64,000 nt of DNA from Kaistella gelatinilytica (GCF_015679325.1 NZ_JADPVI010000003.1:1-64000); one strand, 5' to 3'. Counted from the first letter of the stretch, positions 1-9,457 are shown. Translations and numbers: made by a program. Notes: generated by a model from the sequence alone, not told the origin.

Positions 1-37
1 AAAGTTATCCACAGTATGTTAAAAATCCCCTAATGCA

Positions 38-117
38 GTAGGGATCATAGTGGAAATCCCACAGTAAGCGCTGGACTAGTGATGGAACGAGGAATTGGAA
101 CGAAGAGCCCGACCCGG
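38..117 (+). repeat. Structured intergenic element, copy A (divergent)
   Basis: This copy matches two others in the window (21981-22043 and 29831-29924) in the conserved blocks AGTGGAAATCC near its left end and ATTGNAACG plus AGCC near its right end. The ends pair as GGGATC with GAGCCC, with an A-G mismatch in the fourth position that all three copies keep. The apex is different and longer than in copy B. Strand is given as read; the transcribed strand is unknown. Confidence 0.6.
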
Positions 118-233
118 GAAATGGCCAACTAATTACAATTATTATAAGTGGCTGCGAGGGTACTGCCCTAAAAAAAATATTTTATTTCACATTTATTATG
201 CTATATCATAGAAGTATGCTCTTCTTGAAAATG

Positions 234-262
234 AAAAAATCCCGATCTTTCGAACGGGATTT
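234..262 (-). terminator. Rho-independent terminator after the TPR gene
   Basis: An 8-bp perfect stem (AAATCCCG with CGGGATTT, loop of 10) is followed on the minus strand by a T-rich run. It lies 21 bases past the stop codon of the TPR gene and probably ends the operon that starts at exbB or the TPR gene's own transcript. Confidence 0.8.
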
Positions 263-283
263 GAGAATTATAATGATCTGAAT

Positions 284-1948
284 CTATTTACTTAACTCAG
301 CATTTAGTTTTACAGCATCTTGATAGGTTGGATCTAACTGTACAGATTTTGCTGCATACTCTTTCGCTTTAGCAACATCTTTTCCTTTTACCAAATAAGC
401 AACTGCGAAATAGGCATATGATAAAGTCTTTTTGTTAGCTTCTAATTCTTCAGGTTTTACCTTTGCAATGAATTTTTCATAACTCATCATTGCTAATTCG
501 TTATTACCTGCTTGCTGATAAGCATAGCCTTGACTGTAGTAAGCTGGTGCCCAATCTGGCAGCAAACCACTCATTTTTTGCCAAGTCAGTATTGCTCCAT
601 TCCAGTTTTTAGCTTCCTGGTAGGCATTTCCTAATTTATACAATGCGTCAGTATCCTGTGGTTTTGCAGCAACGGCTTTCTTAAGCGCTTCAATTTCAGG
701 ACTTGTCTGACCTTGGTCAACAACTGCTTGATTTACCGCACCGCCTCCTTTAATCTTAACCAACTCCTCATCCCAATTCAAAGTATCATCTTTAGCAGCT
801 TTCGCTATTGCAATTTTTTGCTGCGAATCTTGCATTAGTGCTGCTTTCTTTGTTGCATCAGTTTCTTTTTGCGCAAGACCTGCTGAAATAAGACCTAATA
901 AACCTTGATCTCCAGCTTGAACTCTGCTAGCTTCAGCTTGAGTCATGAATTGGTCTAAACTACTTTTTGCTCCGGCATAATCGCCATCAGAATATAACAA
1001 GTATGCTCTTAATTTAAATTTAATTGGATCTTTTACTTTATCAAATACTTTGTCCAAATATATTTTCGAATTAGCATAATCCTCATTAGTAAAAAATAAT
1101 TTAGAAATCTCTAACTGAGTATCTGGATCTTCATCAGCATACTGAGCATAATTTACCAGATCTTGTGTTGCTAAAGCGTTTTGCTGATATTTAATATCAT
1201 AAGCTGCCTTTGCTTTATAAGCCGGAGCATAAGATGCATCAGCTGCAATTGCACGATCAATGCTTTCTTTCGCTTTTTGCCATTGTTGAGCCTGCATCCA
1301 AAGTGTTCCAATTCTGGTATAAACTGAAGCCTTATTTTTAGCAACCGGAAGTGCTTTATCATAAGCAGTCATTGCAGAACCTGCAACTTGTGGGCTATTT
1401 GTCAATTTTAAACGATAAGCGTCACCTAAAGTGTAATAGTAATAGGCAGGGGTTCCGCCTTTTTGAGATTTATCAACCGCTCTGTTTAAATAGTCGATTG
1501 CTGTATCTGCATTTTGTGGACCACCAAAATTTGTTAATGCTTCCGCAGCTCTATACAAAACTTCTGCATCTTTATCACGTGCATCTTTTACAATATTAGC
1601 AATTTCGTTCACAGCTGATTTATCTCCTTTTCCTAATTTCACGGAAGCTAAACCTATTCTATTCAGATAACTTTTTTTATCTGCTGCTAAGCCTTTATTA
1701 AAATTTTCCTGAGCCATTTCAAAATTCGGCTCAAACTGCGCCAAATAGGCATTTCCCAAATAGAAATAATTCTCAGCGCTAGGAGACTTTGCAATCATTT
1801 CTGTAAAAACCTCTTTTGCCTTTGCATATTTATGACTATCTGCATTTGCAACACCATCTTGTAAAGTCTGTGCATAAGCAAAATTTGTAAAAAATCCTAC
1901 TGCTGCACCGAACGCAATCTTCTTTGATAAATTCATTATATCTTTCAT
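284..1948 (-). CDS. Exported tetratricopeptide repeat (TPR) protein
   Basis: 554 aa with an N-terminal signal peptide (hydrophobic stretch then cleavage after AYA, about residue 26). Most of the mature protein is helical TPR repeats: clear units are seen around residues 58-90 (YFYLGNAYLAQ), 205-245, and 435-510 (LYKLGNAYQEAKNW, YYSQGYAYQQAG). TPR arrays act as protein-protein scaffolds; the location would be periplasmic. A start at M5 (base 1936) is equally possible. It lies downstream of a TonB/ExbB/ExbD cluster and a PstS-like lipoprotein, separated by 93 bases. The grouping suggests a role with the TonB machinery, but the partner is not visible from sequence. Confidence 0.85.
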   Translation of the reverse strand: MKDIMNLSKKIAFGAAVGFFTNFAYAQTLQDGVANADSHKYAKAKEVFTEMIAKSPSAENYFYLGNAYLAQFEPNFEMAQENFNKGLAADKKSYLNRIGLASVKLGKGDKSAVNEIANIVKDARDKDAEVLYRAAEALTNFGGPQNADTAIDYLNRAVDKSQKGGTPAYYYYTLGDAYRLKLTNSPQVAGSAMTAYDKALPVAKNKASVYTRIGTLWMQAQQWQKAKESIDRAIAADASYAPAYKAKAAYDIKYQQNALATQDLVNYAQYADEDPDTQLEISKLFFTNEDYANSKIYLDKVFDKVKDPIKFKLRAYLLYSDGDYAGAKSSLDQFMTQAEASRVQAGDQGLLGLISAGLAQKETDATKKAALMQDSQQKIAIAKAAKDDTLNWDEELVKIKGGGAVNQAVVDQGQTSPEIEALKKAVAAKPQDTDALYKLGNAYQEAKNWNGAILTWQKMSGLLPDWAPAYYSQGYAYQQAGNNELAMMSYEKFIAKVKPEELEANKKTLSYAYFAVAYLVKGKDVAKAKEYAAKSVQLDPTYQDAVKLNAELSK

Positions 1949-2041
1949 TTTTATTTGTTTAATGTTTACTGGTAACTTTTAACCCAATTTTTATACCAAA
2001 ATATTCCAAAATTTTAATTTCGGGAATTTTTCTGGATAAAT

Positions 2042-2917
2042 CTAACGCATTTGCACCTCTCGGTTAAAAATAGTGTAAGGCTGCAATCCTTCCTTTTCAA
2101 CCACGATCTGACCTAACTGCTGACAAGAAAAACGGATGAAACCATTTCCTAAACCGTAATAAGGCTCATTGGTAAGAAAATATAAAACTCTGGTAAATGG
2201 ATAGGTCATCGCTTTGATATTCGCCATACTAGGTTCAAAAGTTTTATTTTTGGAAATGACGGGAAGAATTTTGACCGAATTCTTTAAATCCTCAGATTCC
2301 TTATCATAAGGTCTGCTGATCGTATTTAAACTTATTACTCCGATTTTATCTGGATACTGACTAATTTCTTTTACTACATTTTTATTTCCACTTATGACCG
2401 AAAATTTTAATTGATTAGGAACTGTTCCTAATTTTTGCGCTACAAAATTTAAATTACTGGAATTGGTTCCATCGAATATAATTCTCTTTTGATCTGAATT
2501 CAATTCATTTTTAAGTTCCTCCATCGATATGCTTTCTCTCGCAGAATTTTTTGGAACGATGAAAATTACGGCATCGGCTGCAAATTTTCCGGGCTCCATC
2601 TTCATGTCTATCTTCTTCTTATAAGCTTCTTTTTCTTCAGCACTTAATTCACGGGACATCACAATTACGCGTACTTTATTTTCCAGTAAGTCCAAAAAGC
2701 CTAAATCCTCTTTTTTGATGACTAAATTAATTTTAGTTTTAGGATTTAATGCCATATATCTTTCAGTAAGCGCTTCCGAAACACTACGAAATGACTCATC
2801 GGCAGATATGGTTATTGTTCCCTGTTGTGGATCATCTGCAATTCTCCCCGATTTTTTTTTACATGATATTAACACTGTAAATAATAACAGTGCCGAGAAG
2901 AATACTTTATAATTCAT
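2042..2917 (-). CDS. PstS-like substrate-binding lipoprotein
   Basis: 291 aa from the chosen ATG at 2917. An upstream ATG at 2968 would add 17 polar residues before the signal peptide and overlap the preceding gene by 62 bases, so it is rejected. The signal ends in a lipobox (VLISC, Cys19), so it is a lipoprotein. The mature part resembles periplasmic phosphate-binding proteins of the PstS/PBP-like family: ISADESF near the start, a DAVIFIVPKN strand, and the FDGTNSSNLN and YPFTRVLYF motifs. No phosphate ABC permease or ATPase genes are nearby; the gene instead follows tonB. Ligand is unknown. The start overlaps the upstream small membrane gene by 11 bases, implying co-translation. Confidence 0.8.
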   Translation of the reverse strand: MNYKVFFSALLLFTVLISCKKKSGRIADDPQQGTITISADESFRSVSEALTERYMALNPKTKINLVIKKEDLGFLDLLENKVRVIVMSRELSAEEKEAYKKKIDMKMEPGKFAADAVIFIVPKNSARESISMEELKNELNSDQKRIIFDGTNSSNLNFVAQKLGTVPNQLKFSVISGNKNVVKEISQYPDKIGVISLNTISRPYDKESEDLKNSVKILPVISKNKTFEPSMANIKAMTYPFTRVLYFLTNEPYYGLGNGFIRFSCQQLGQIVVEKEGLQPYTIFNREVQMR

Positions 2918-3104
2918 TTTTGTCTTGTCTAATTTTATAAATAGCTCTACCGATTCTAAAAATTCCATACAGGATTAAAAGACCGCCTAAAGGATAAGCG
3001 ATATTGGGTTCCAGAAAAATAACAAAGAATTTGTAAATTATTACCACGATTCCTAAAACCATATAGAAGAAACCTGTGACTAAGGATAACCAGTTAAACA
3101 TCAT
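2907..3104 (-). CDS. Small two-helix membrane protein
   Basis: 65 aa with two hydrophobic segments (about residues 5-30 and 35-52) and a basic C-terminal tail (GRAIYKIRQDKNEL), so the C-terminus is probably cytoplasmic. I do not recognise a named family; short proteins of this type are common between tonB and the PstS-like gene in flavobacteria. Its 3' end overlaps the next gene's start by 11 bases. Confidence 0.75.
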   Translation of the reverse strand: MMFNWLSLVTGFFYMVLGIVVIIYKFFVIFLEPNIAYPLGGLLILYGIFRIGRAIYKIRQDKNEL

Positions 3105-3123
3105 AAAAGCAAAAATACAAAAA

Positions 3124-3154
3124 AATTAAAAAAGAGAAGCTTTCGCTTCTCTTT
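3124..3154 (-). terminator. Rho-independent terminator after tonB
   Basis: A 10-bp perfect stem (AAAGAGAAGC with GCTTCTCTTT) closed on the minus strand by a GAAA tetraloop and followed by TTTAATTTTT. It sits 23 bases past the tonB stop and closes the exbB-exbD-exbD-tonB operon, so the three downstream genes would need read-through or their own promoter. Confidence 0.9.
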
Positions 3155-3176
3155 GTAGTATTATAAACAGTTTCCG

Positions 3177-4013
3177 TTACTCGAACTGCATTGTTAGTGG
3201 CATTCTAAATCTGTATCGCACAGATTGACCATTAATTTTTGCAGGAGCCCATTTGTTCTTAATCGATTTTACAGTTCTTACTGCTTCTGCGTTAAAGTCT
3301 TTATTAGGACCATTTGCTTTCACATCAGTAATACTACCGTCTCTTTCAACAACGAAAATCACTTCTGTTTTCACCGTTCCGGCATCACTATCCATTACAG
3401 AGGTATCGAAACCTCCATTAACTTTACTTCTGAAGGAATTGATCCCTCCTGGAAATTCTGCTAATTGCTCAACTTCTGTATAAACCTGCGTTTCTGAAAC
3501 TTGAGGCTTAACCTCTACTGTTGTAGATTTACCTGGACCTGGAGGTGGCGGCGGTGGTGTATAAGCAGGGGTTTTAACACCTTCCTGATTATTCAAACCT
3601 GTCGTCGTTTCCAGCTGCTTAGAAATTGGCGGCGGTGGCGTTTCTACTTTCGGCGCTTTTACCGGCTCCGGTACCACATTCTGAATAACCTCTTGTTTAG
3701 GTTCTTCTTTCGGTGGCGGTGGTGGAGGTGGTTCCTTTTCTTTAGGTTGCTCAATGATCACATTGTCTGGAAGAATATCTATCAACTTTGCATTGACCTC
3801 AGTATTGTCCTTGGCATTCATCTCCTTGATCTTCATAATTACGAATGGTGTCAATACAACAACCACGAATAAAATAGTACCAAGTATGAACGCTTTAGTA
3901 AGCACGGAACGATATTGTGTTCTTAGATCAAATGCACCGTAAGCTTTATTTCTATTTTCAAATACAATCTCATCCAAAGTTGGATTCGGATTGTAAGCGT
4001 TTTCATCTGCCAT
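3177..4013 (-). CDS. tonB: Energy transducer TonB
   Basis: 278 aa. A cytoplasmic N-terminal segment with the Bacteroidota-type motif VFENRNKAYGAFDLR precedes one transmembrane helix (about residues 38-60). A long periplasmic proline-rich linker (two stretches of 6-7 consecutive prolines, many EP/KP pairs, residues 85-165) leads to a C-terminal TonB domain (residues 180-278: VEQLAEFPGG, GSITDVKANGPN, WAPAKINGQSVRYRF). It carries proton-motive-force energy from ExbB/ExbD to outer-membrane receptors such as SusC. Last gene of the operon, 25 bases after exbD. Confidence 0.95.
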   Translation of the reverse strand: MADENAYNPNPTLDEIVFENRNKAYGAFDLRTQYRSVLTKAFILGTILFVVVVLTPFVIMKIKEMNAKDNTEVNAKLIDILPDNVIIEQPKEKEPPPPPPPKEEPKQEVIQNVVPEPVKAPKVETPPPPISKQLETTTGLNNQEGVKTPAYTPPPPPPGPGKSTTVEVKPQVSETQVYTEVEQLAEFPGGINSFRSKVNGGFDTSVMDSDAGTVKTEVIFVVERDGSITDVKANGPNKDFNAEAVRTVKSIKNKWAPAKINGQSVRYRFRMPLTMQFE

Positions 4014-4038
4014 TATTCTTTCTTTTAAATATTAAAAG

Positions 4039-4608
4039 TTAATTAGTGGGCGCTGCTGGAGTTGCTGCGGGACCACCTACTTTTCTCTCGTAAACCAACT
4101 TTTCCCAAGGCTTAATATCGGTAATACCGTATATTTCATTCTTGGTAATCGCCATTTGATCTAACATATCTACGAAATTCTTATATACTGCATCGTCCGT
4201 TGGCTTGATGATCACCGTAAATTTGGTCTGATCTTTCGCGTTGGCTTTTGCTTGCTCAATTACTTTTGTAATTCCATTTCTATCAAAAGTTGTTTCCTGC
4301 AAGGTTTGATCATTCAATCCTGCCTGGTCTAACTGATGATAAAAAATTCTGTTGTCTTTTCCAATAATTAATGATATCGAATTCGATAAATCAATTTCTG
4401 TATTTGGTGGTTTTACGTTGTCTTTCGGTTTTGCCGGAAGACCTAAATCCATCACATTCGGTTTGTTGAAAGTTGTCACTAACATAAAGAATGTGATCAA
4501 AAGGAACGCCAAATCCACCATGGGAGTTAAATCTACGTGAGGTACCGCTTTTTTCGAGCGTACCTTTCCGCCTTTCCCGCCGTTGTCTTTTACTTGTACT
4601 TCTGCCAT
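4039..4608 (-). CDS. exbD: ExbD/TolR family protein (second copy)
   Basis: 189 aa. A glycine/lysine-rich N-terminus is followed by one transmembrane helix (about residues 30-50) starting with the motif DLTPMVDLAFLLITFF. Asp32 corresponds to the proton-carrying aspartate of ExbD/TolR. A periplasmic domain follows (IIKPTDDAVYKNFVDMLDQM, where family members have the conserved D/Y segment). Seven bases separate it from the other exbD. Having two ExbD paralogues next to one ExbB is usual in Bacteroidota and suggests a heteromeric stator. Confidence 0.92.
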   Translation of the reverse strand: MAEVQVKDNGGKGGKVRSKKAVPHVDLTPMVDLAFLLITFFMLVTTFNKPNVMDLGLPAKPKDNVKPPNTEIDLSNSISLIIGKDNRIFYHQLDQAGLNDQTLQETTFDRNGITKVIEQAKANAKDQTKFTVIIKPTDDAVYKNFVDMLDQMAITKNEIYGITDIKPWEKLVYERKVGGPAATPAAPTN

Positions 4609-4615
4609 TTCTTAA

Positions 4616-5218
4616 TTATTGTGCCACTTCTTGACTTGTTATTAACCAGAACTTCAAGAAATCAATATCTCTTAATCCTTCAAATAAAGATTTAACTTTA
4701 GGATACTTTGTCTGAACATCTCCCTTGATCGCTAATTTGTAATCTGGGTTTACAGTTAAACTTTGCTGTACCCAATCAATTAATTGTTTATTGGTACTAT
4801 CCATTGGTATTCCGGTCTTGCTTTTATAAGCTTTCCGGTCTTCATCTGAAAGGTCTAAGTAACCTTTCAACTGATTCATAGGAACTCCTATTGACTGCGC
4901 ATTAGAAAAAGCAACTTTTTCTTTGTCAGTAAATTTCATACCATACTTCTCTCCCATTTTATCTAACAGAGCGATTCTTTCGGTTCCGTTCTCAACTGGT
5001 GTGAAATAGAATCTTCCGTCGGTTGTGCTCAAAATTGTCATCAAACTCGCATCTGGAAGAAGCTTTTGAGATATAGAAGATGGCGTGGTAATCGTCTCAA
5101 CATCAGGTTTTGCAAACTGAGCCGTGAGGATAAAGAATGTAAGGAGTAGAAATGATACATCGGTCATGGCCGTCATATCTACCCTTATATTATGTCTTTT
5201 TGGTTTGACTCTCGCCAT
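4616..5218 (-). CDS. exbD: ExbD/TolR family protein (first copy)
   Basis: 200 aa. A short basic N-terminus (MARVKPKRHNIRVDMTAM) leads into one transmembrane helix; Asp20 in TDVSFLLLTFF is the expected proton-pathway residue. The periplasmic part is longer than in the second copy and contains a segment (about residues 95-165) that looks like an insertion before the conserved VNPDYKLAIKGD block. Lies 76 bases after exbB and 7 bases before the second exbD. Confidence 0.92.
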   Translation of the reverse strand: MARVKPKRHNIRVDMTAMTDVSFLLLTFFILTAQFAKPDVETITTPSSISQKLLPDASLMTILSTTDGRFYFTPVENGTERIALLDKMGEKYGMKFTDKEKVAFSNAQSIGVPMNQLKGYLDLSDEDRKAYKSKTGIPMDSTNKQLIDWVQQSLTVNPDYKLAIKGDVQTKYPKVKSLFEGLRDIDFLKFWLITSQEVAQ

Positions 5219-5294
5219 TGTAAATTATTTTTTATTAAACTTCTGCTTTTTGAGATCCTCTAAAAATCAAAGACCTCCAATCAGTCGAGAATTC

Positions 5295-6164
5295 TTAGTG
5301 GAATTCTGCGAAAGACTGCTGAATTGACATTGCGATCTCGTCAATTTTGAACGTTAATCCGTCAATTTTAGAAGTAAAATAGTTGTAAAGAATAATTGCA
5401 ACAGCAGATGTACCAATACCCAAAGCAGTATTTACTAACGCTTCAGAAATACCGATAGATAGTGCAGCTGAATCTGGAGTACCTCCTCCTGAACCCAATG
5501 CGCTAAATGCCTTGATCATCCCGATCACCGTTCCAAGTAGAGCAACCAAAGTCGCAACAGTACCCAGAGTTGAAAGGATCATCATGTTTTTCTCAAGCAT
5601 TGGCATCTCCAAAGTTGTAGCTTCTTCGATTGATTTGTTAAGAGCTACCATTTTTTGCTCTTTATTCATTGATGAGTCGTGAGCTAAAGCTTTGTAAGTT
5701 GTTAAACCTTCTTTTACTACATTCCCCACAGAACCTTCTTGATTATCACATTCTACGATTGCTTCATCAACTTTATTTTGGTTCAATAATCTTCTTACGT
5801 TCAAAACGAAAGTATCAACATTTCCTTTTCCAGCTGCTTTTTTCAATGCTAAAGCTCTTTCAATAGAAAACACGATTACGATGATCATGAAGGAAATCAA
5901 GATTGGAACGATTGGTCCACCCATATAGATAACTCCCATAAAACCACCACCCGGATGCAATTCTTTGGTCTCTAAACCTGAAAATGCTACAGATGAAAGA
6001 CCGTTTAGCCTTGGATCAGCCTTAAAATTACCTGGATTACCTAATACAAAGATGTAAATGGCAATACCTATCAAAATAAGAATAGGAATTATTAACGCAG
6101 GATTTAATCCTCCTACTTTTTTAGCAACTACTTGCTCCTCGTTGTTTGAAACATTCATTTCCAT
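5295..6164 (-). CDS. exbB: MotA/TolQ/ExbB proton channel
   Basis: 289 aa with four hydrophobic segments (about residues 22-42, 78-102, 190-218, 238-262). The last two carry the family signature (TLGTVATLVALLGTVIGM, then ALVNTALGIGTSAVAII). ExbB forms the pentameric inner-membrane channel that, with ExbD, converts proton flow to TonB movement. Longer than E. coli ExbB (244 aa) because of an extra N-terminal helix and periplasmic loop, as usual in this phylum. First gene of the operon. Confidence 0.93.
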   Translation of the reverse strand: MEMNVSNNEEQVVAKKVGGLNPALIIPILILIGIAIYIFVLGNPGNFKADPRLNGLSSVAFSGLETKELHPGGGFMGVIYMGGPIVPILISFMIIVIVFSIERALALKKAAGKGNVDTFVLNVRRLLNQNKVDEAIVECDNQEGSVGNVVKEGLTTYKALAHDSSMNKEQKMVALNKSIEEATTLEMPMLEKNMMILSTLGTVATLVALLGTVIGMIKAFSALGSGGGTPDSAALSIGISEALVNTALGIGTSAVAIILYNYFTSKIDGLTFKIDEIAMSIQQSFAEFH

Positions 6165-6420
6165 ACTTAACTAAATTATAATTGTTATTTTTTTAATTTT
6201 CGAGTTGTAAAATAAAGTCAAAATATTTAATAATGCAAGTCTTTCAAAACTATTACAGTGATTTTTTTTAACGTTAAGATTCATTAACATTACAGAATTT
6301 GCAAAATATGAATTGAATTTTGATTATAATTTTGGATTTTAAAAATACCTTTAAAAATTCAGAAGAATAACAGACTTTATTTTACGATTCCTTGCAATAA
6401 ATATTTTTTAGTAATTTATT
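6165..6420. other. Intergenic region upstream of exbB
   Basis: 256 bases, very AT-rich, no ORF of note. On the minus strand a possible -7 box TAGTTTTG lies at 6252-6245 (Bacteroidota TAnnTTTG), about 80 bases before the exbB start; no matching -33 TTTG at 19 bases. No convincing terminator is visible for leuS. Confidence 0.35.
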
Positions 6421-9363
6421 TTAAAAGACAATATTAATGATTTTTTTCGGCACTATGATGATTTTTTTAGGATGATTTCCCGCAAGTTGTTGTAAAATGC
6501 GCTCATCCTTTAATGCGATTTCCTCGATCTGAGAAGCCGTTAAATCTGAAGGAAGCGCTAATTTAAATTTCATTTTTCCATTAAAACTTACCGGATATTG
6601 GATCTCATCCTCAACCAAATATTTCTCCTCGAATTCAGGGAATTTTTCAAACTCAATCGAAGTATGATGTCCCAGATTGCGCCATAATTCTTCACAAATA
6701 TGAGGCGCGTAAGGAGAAACAACGATTGCCAAAGCTTCTAAAATTTTTCTTTTGTTCGTCTTCAGTTTCTGAAGTTCATTCACCGCGATCATAAAGGAAG
6801 ACACCGAAGTATTAAAGGAGAAATTCGCAATATCTGCAACCACTTTTTTAATTAAGGTATGTAGAACTTTATATTCTTCTTTGGTTGGTTCTTCTTCCGA
6901 AATTTCTAAAACATCTTCATTATAGTAAAGATTATAAAACTTTTTCAAAAAGCCATAAACCCCACTCAAGCCTTGCGTATTCCAGGGTTTTGACTGTTCT
7001 AAAGGTCCTAAGAACATTTCGTACAAACGCAGACAGTCGGCACCATATTCCTCACAAATATCATCCGGATTGACAACATTGTATTTTGATTTTGACATTT
7101 TTTCGACTTCTCGTTCGCAAATGTATTTTCCGTCTTCTAATATAAATTCCGCATCAGCATATTCTGAACGCCAGTTTTTGAATTTTTCTGTATCGAGTTC
7201 ATCAGTACCACCTTTTAATAAAGAAACGTCGACGTGGATTTTTTGAAAAAGATCGCTTCTCAAGACCAACGGAGAATTAGCAGCTGATCCAGTTTTATCA
7301 CTTGGTAAATTTTTAAAAACCATTTTACTAATTTCGCTGATATATGGCTCTTCATTTACTTGATTAATTAGATTTTTAGAAATAAGAATAACATTTGACT
7401 TACCAGTAATAGTATCACTGTAGTTAAATCTATAGGCCAATGCGCTCATCCCCAAAATCATTCCCTGATTGATAAGTTTCTTGAAAGGTTCTTCATGATT
7501 AATGTAACCTCGGTCTTTCATAAACATATTCCAGAAACGGGAATACAATAAATGTCCGGTTGCATGTTCACTTCCACCAATATAGAGATCAACTTGTCCC
7601 CAATAATCTGAAAGATTTTTATCGGTGAAAACTTCTTTGTTATTCGGATCCATGTATCTCAAAAAATACCAGGAACTTCCCGCCCAACCAGGCATTGTCG
7701 ATAATTCTAAAGGGAAAACATTCTCATCATCAATTAAGTCTGTGGAAACAATTTTTTGATTCGCTTCATCCCAACCAAATGTTTTAGCATTTCCTAAAGG
7801 TGGATCGCCATCTTCAGTCGGCAAATATTTTTCAACTTCCGGAAGTTCTAAAGGAAGCGCAGAAACTGGCAAAGAATAAGGCATTCCATCTTTATAATAG
7901 ATAGGAACTGGCTCACCCCAATATCTTTGACGGGAAAAAATAGCATCACGCTGTCTATAATTTGTTGTGCCGTGACCAATATTTTTCTTTTCAATTTCAG
8001 CGATAATTAATGATTTGGCTTCATGATATTTTAATCCATTTAAAAATTCTGAATTCACACAAACCGAATCTTTCGAATCAAAAGACTCTTCCTGAATATC
8101 ATTATCGTTTTCAATAACATTTACAATATTCAAATCGAATTTCTTCGCAAAACGATGATCCCGTTCATCATGTGCAGGAACCGCCATTACTGCTCCAGTT
8201 CCATAACCCATCAAAACATAATCGGAAATATAAATCGGCATTTCCTGATTGGTAAAGGGATTCAAAGCATAACTTCCGGTGAAGGCGCCGCTCACGTTTT
8301 TCACGTCAGACATACGATCCCGCTCTGTTTTCTTTGAAGTTTGTTCGATGTAACTTTCAACTTCTTCTTTTTGACCTTCTATCGTTAAATTTTCAACCAA
8401 AGGATTCTCAGGCGCTAAGACGATAAAGGTTGCTCCAAAAATGGTGTCTGGACGCGTAGTGAAAACTGAAATTTTTTCTACAGAATCTTCAACATCAAAA
8501 GTCACAATTGCTCCCTGAGATTTTCCGATCCAGTATTCCTGAGCATCTTTCAAAGGTTGTGGCCAGTCTAAATTTTGCAGACCTTTCAACAGTCGTTCGG
8601 AGTAAGCAGTAATTCTCATGCTCCACTGCATCATTTTCTTTTGAAATACAGGGAATCCTCCTCGTTCAGATTTACCATCTTTCACCTCATCATTTGCCAA
8701 AACAGTTCCCAATCCTGGACACCAGTTCACCGTTGTTTCAGCGCGATAAGCCAAGCGATAATTTAATAAAATATCCTGTTGATCTAATTCAGAAGCACTC
8801 TTCCACTCTTCTGCTGTGAAATTTAACTGGTCATTTTGAACTGCTGATAAGTTTTCACTTCCTTCATTTTCAAAATGCAGAATCAATTCAGAGATCGGTT
8901 CCGCTTTATCGGTCGACTTATTATACCAGGAATCAAAAAGTTGAATGAAAATCCATTGCGTCCACTTATAATAAGCAGCGTCGGAAGTTCTCAACTCCCG
9001 ACTCCAGTCAAATGAAAAACCAATTTTACGCATCTGCTGTTCGTAGCGCGCAATATTTTCTTCGGTTGTTACCGCAGGATGTTGGCCGGTTTGAATTGCA
9101 TACTGTTCCGCGGGAAGTCCGAAAGAATCATAACCGATCGGGTGTAAAACATTAAAACCTTCGTGTCTTTTGTAACGCGCATAAATATCTGAGGCAATGT
9201 AACCTAACGGATGTCCCACATGCAACCCCGCTCCTGAAGGATAAGGAAACATATCTAAAACATAGAATTTCGGTTTATCGGTCTTATCTGTCGTTTTGTA
9301 GGTTTGATTTTCTTCCCAGAATTTCTGCCAGTCTTTTTCTATCTTTTTATGGTCGTAAAACAT
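6421..9363 (-). CDS. leuS: Leucyl-tRNA synthetase
   Basis: 980 aa class Ia synthetase that charges tRNA-Leu in the cytoplasm. The HIGH motif is HVGH (residues 48-51) in PYPSGAGLHVGHPLGY; the KMSKS loop is intact near residues 755-759. The CP1 editing domain includes the conserved TRPDTIFGATF and GYGTGAVMAVPAHDERD segments. About 120 aa longer than the E. coli enzyme: there is an insert around residues 145-205 and another between the GSEHATGHLLYSRFW block and KMSKS (about residues 630-745, where leucine-specific insertions lie). The C-terminal domain ends PKKIIIVPKKIINIVF. Confidence 0.97.
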   Translation of the reverse strand: MFYDHKKIEKDWQKFWEENQTYKTTDKTDKPKFYVLDMFPYPSGAGLHVGHPLGYIASDIYARYKRHEGFNVLHPIGYDSFGLPAEQYAIQTGQHPAVTTEENIARYEQQMRKIGFSFDWSRELRTSDAAYYKWTQWIFIQLFDSWYNKSTDKAEPISELILHFENEGSENLSAVQNDQLNFTAEEWKSASELDQQDILLNYRLAYRAETTVNWCPGLGTVLANDEVKDGKSERGGFPVFQKKMMQWSMRITAYSERLLKGLQNLDWPQPLKDAQEYWIGKSQGAIVTFDVEDSVEKISVFTTRPDTIFGATFIVLAPENPLVENLTIEGQKEEVESYIEQTSKKTERDRMSDVKNVSGAFTGSYALNPFTNQEMPIYISDYVLMGYGTGAVMAVPAHDERDHRFAKKFDLNIVNVIENDNDIQEESFDSKDSVCVNSEFLNGLKYHEAKSLIIAEIEKKNIGHGTTNYRQRDAIFSRQRYWGEPVPIYYKDGMPYSLPVSALPLELPEVEKYLPTEDGDPPLGNAKTFGWDEANQKIVSTDLIDDENVFPLELSTMPGWAGSSWYFLRYMDPNNKEVFTDKNLSDYWGQVDLYIGGSEHATGHLLYSRFWNMFMKDRGYINHEEPFKKLINQGMILGMSALAYRFNYSDTITGKSNVILISKNLINQVNEEPYISEISKMVFKNLPSDKTGSAANSPLVLRSDLFQKIHVDVSLLKGGTDELDTEKFKNWRSEYADAEFILEDGKYICEREVEKMSKSKYNVVNPDDICEEYGADCLRLYEMFLGPLEQSKPWNTQGLSGVYGFLKKFYNLYYNEDVLEISEEEPTKEEYKVLHTLIKKVVADIANFSFNTSVSSFMIAVNELQKLKTNKRKILEALAIVVSPYAPHICEELWRNLGHHTSIEFEKFPEFEEKYLVEDEIQYPVSFNGKMKFKLALPSDLTASQIEEIALKDERILQQLAGNHPKKIIIVPKKIINIVF

Positions 9364-9384
9364 TTCTTAAATTTAAATAAGTCA

Positions 9385-9392
9385 CAAATTTA
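9385..9392 (-). promoter_or_regulatory. Possible leuS -7 box
   Basis: Minus strand reads TAAATTTG, a full match to the Bacteroidota TAnnTTTG box, 22 bases before the leuS ATG. No TTTG at the ideal upstream distance, so this is moderate evidence only. Confidence 0.4.
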
Positions 9393-9404
9393 AGGTTTTA
9401 CAAT

Positions 9405-9436
9405 GAAAAAATCCTCACCTGAAGAGATGAGGAAAT
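9405..9436 (-). terminator. Rho-independent terminator after the lipocalin-like gene
   Basis: Stem TCCTCA with TGAGGA, followed on the minus strand by ATTTTTTC. Located just past the stop of the 152-aa lipoprotein gene. Confidence 0.75.
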
Positions 9437-9457
9437 AGTTTTGAAGATTTATAGAAA

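Noticed and set aside
5-13. TTATCCACA, a perfect DnaA box
   Set aside because: Only one copy, no cluster of boxes, no dnaA or dnaN genes, and it sits at the window edge. One 9-mer match is expected by chance.
3501-3872. Long plus-strand frame of 123 codons opposite tonB
   Set aside because: It is the antisense of the proline-rich TonB linker; composition (Arg/Trp/Phe runs) is that of a shadow frame.
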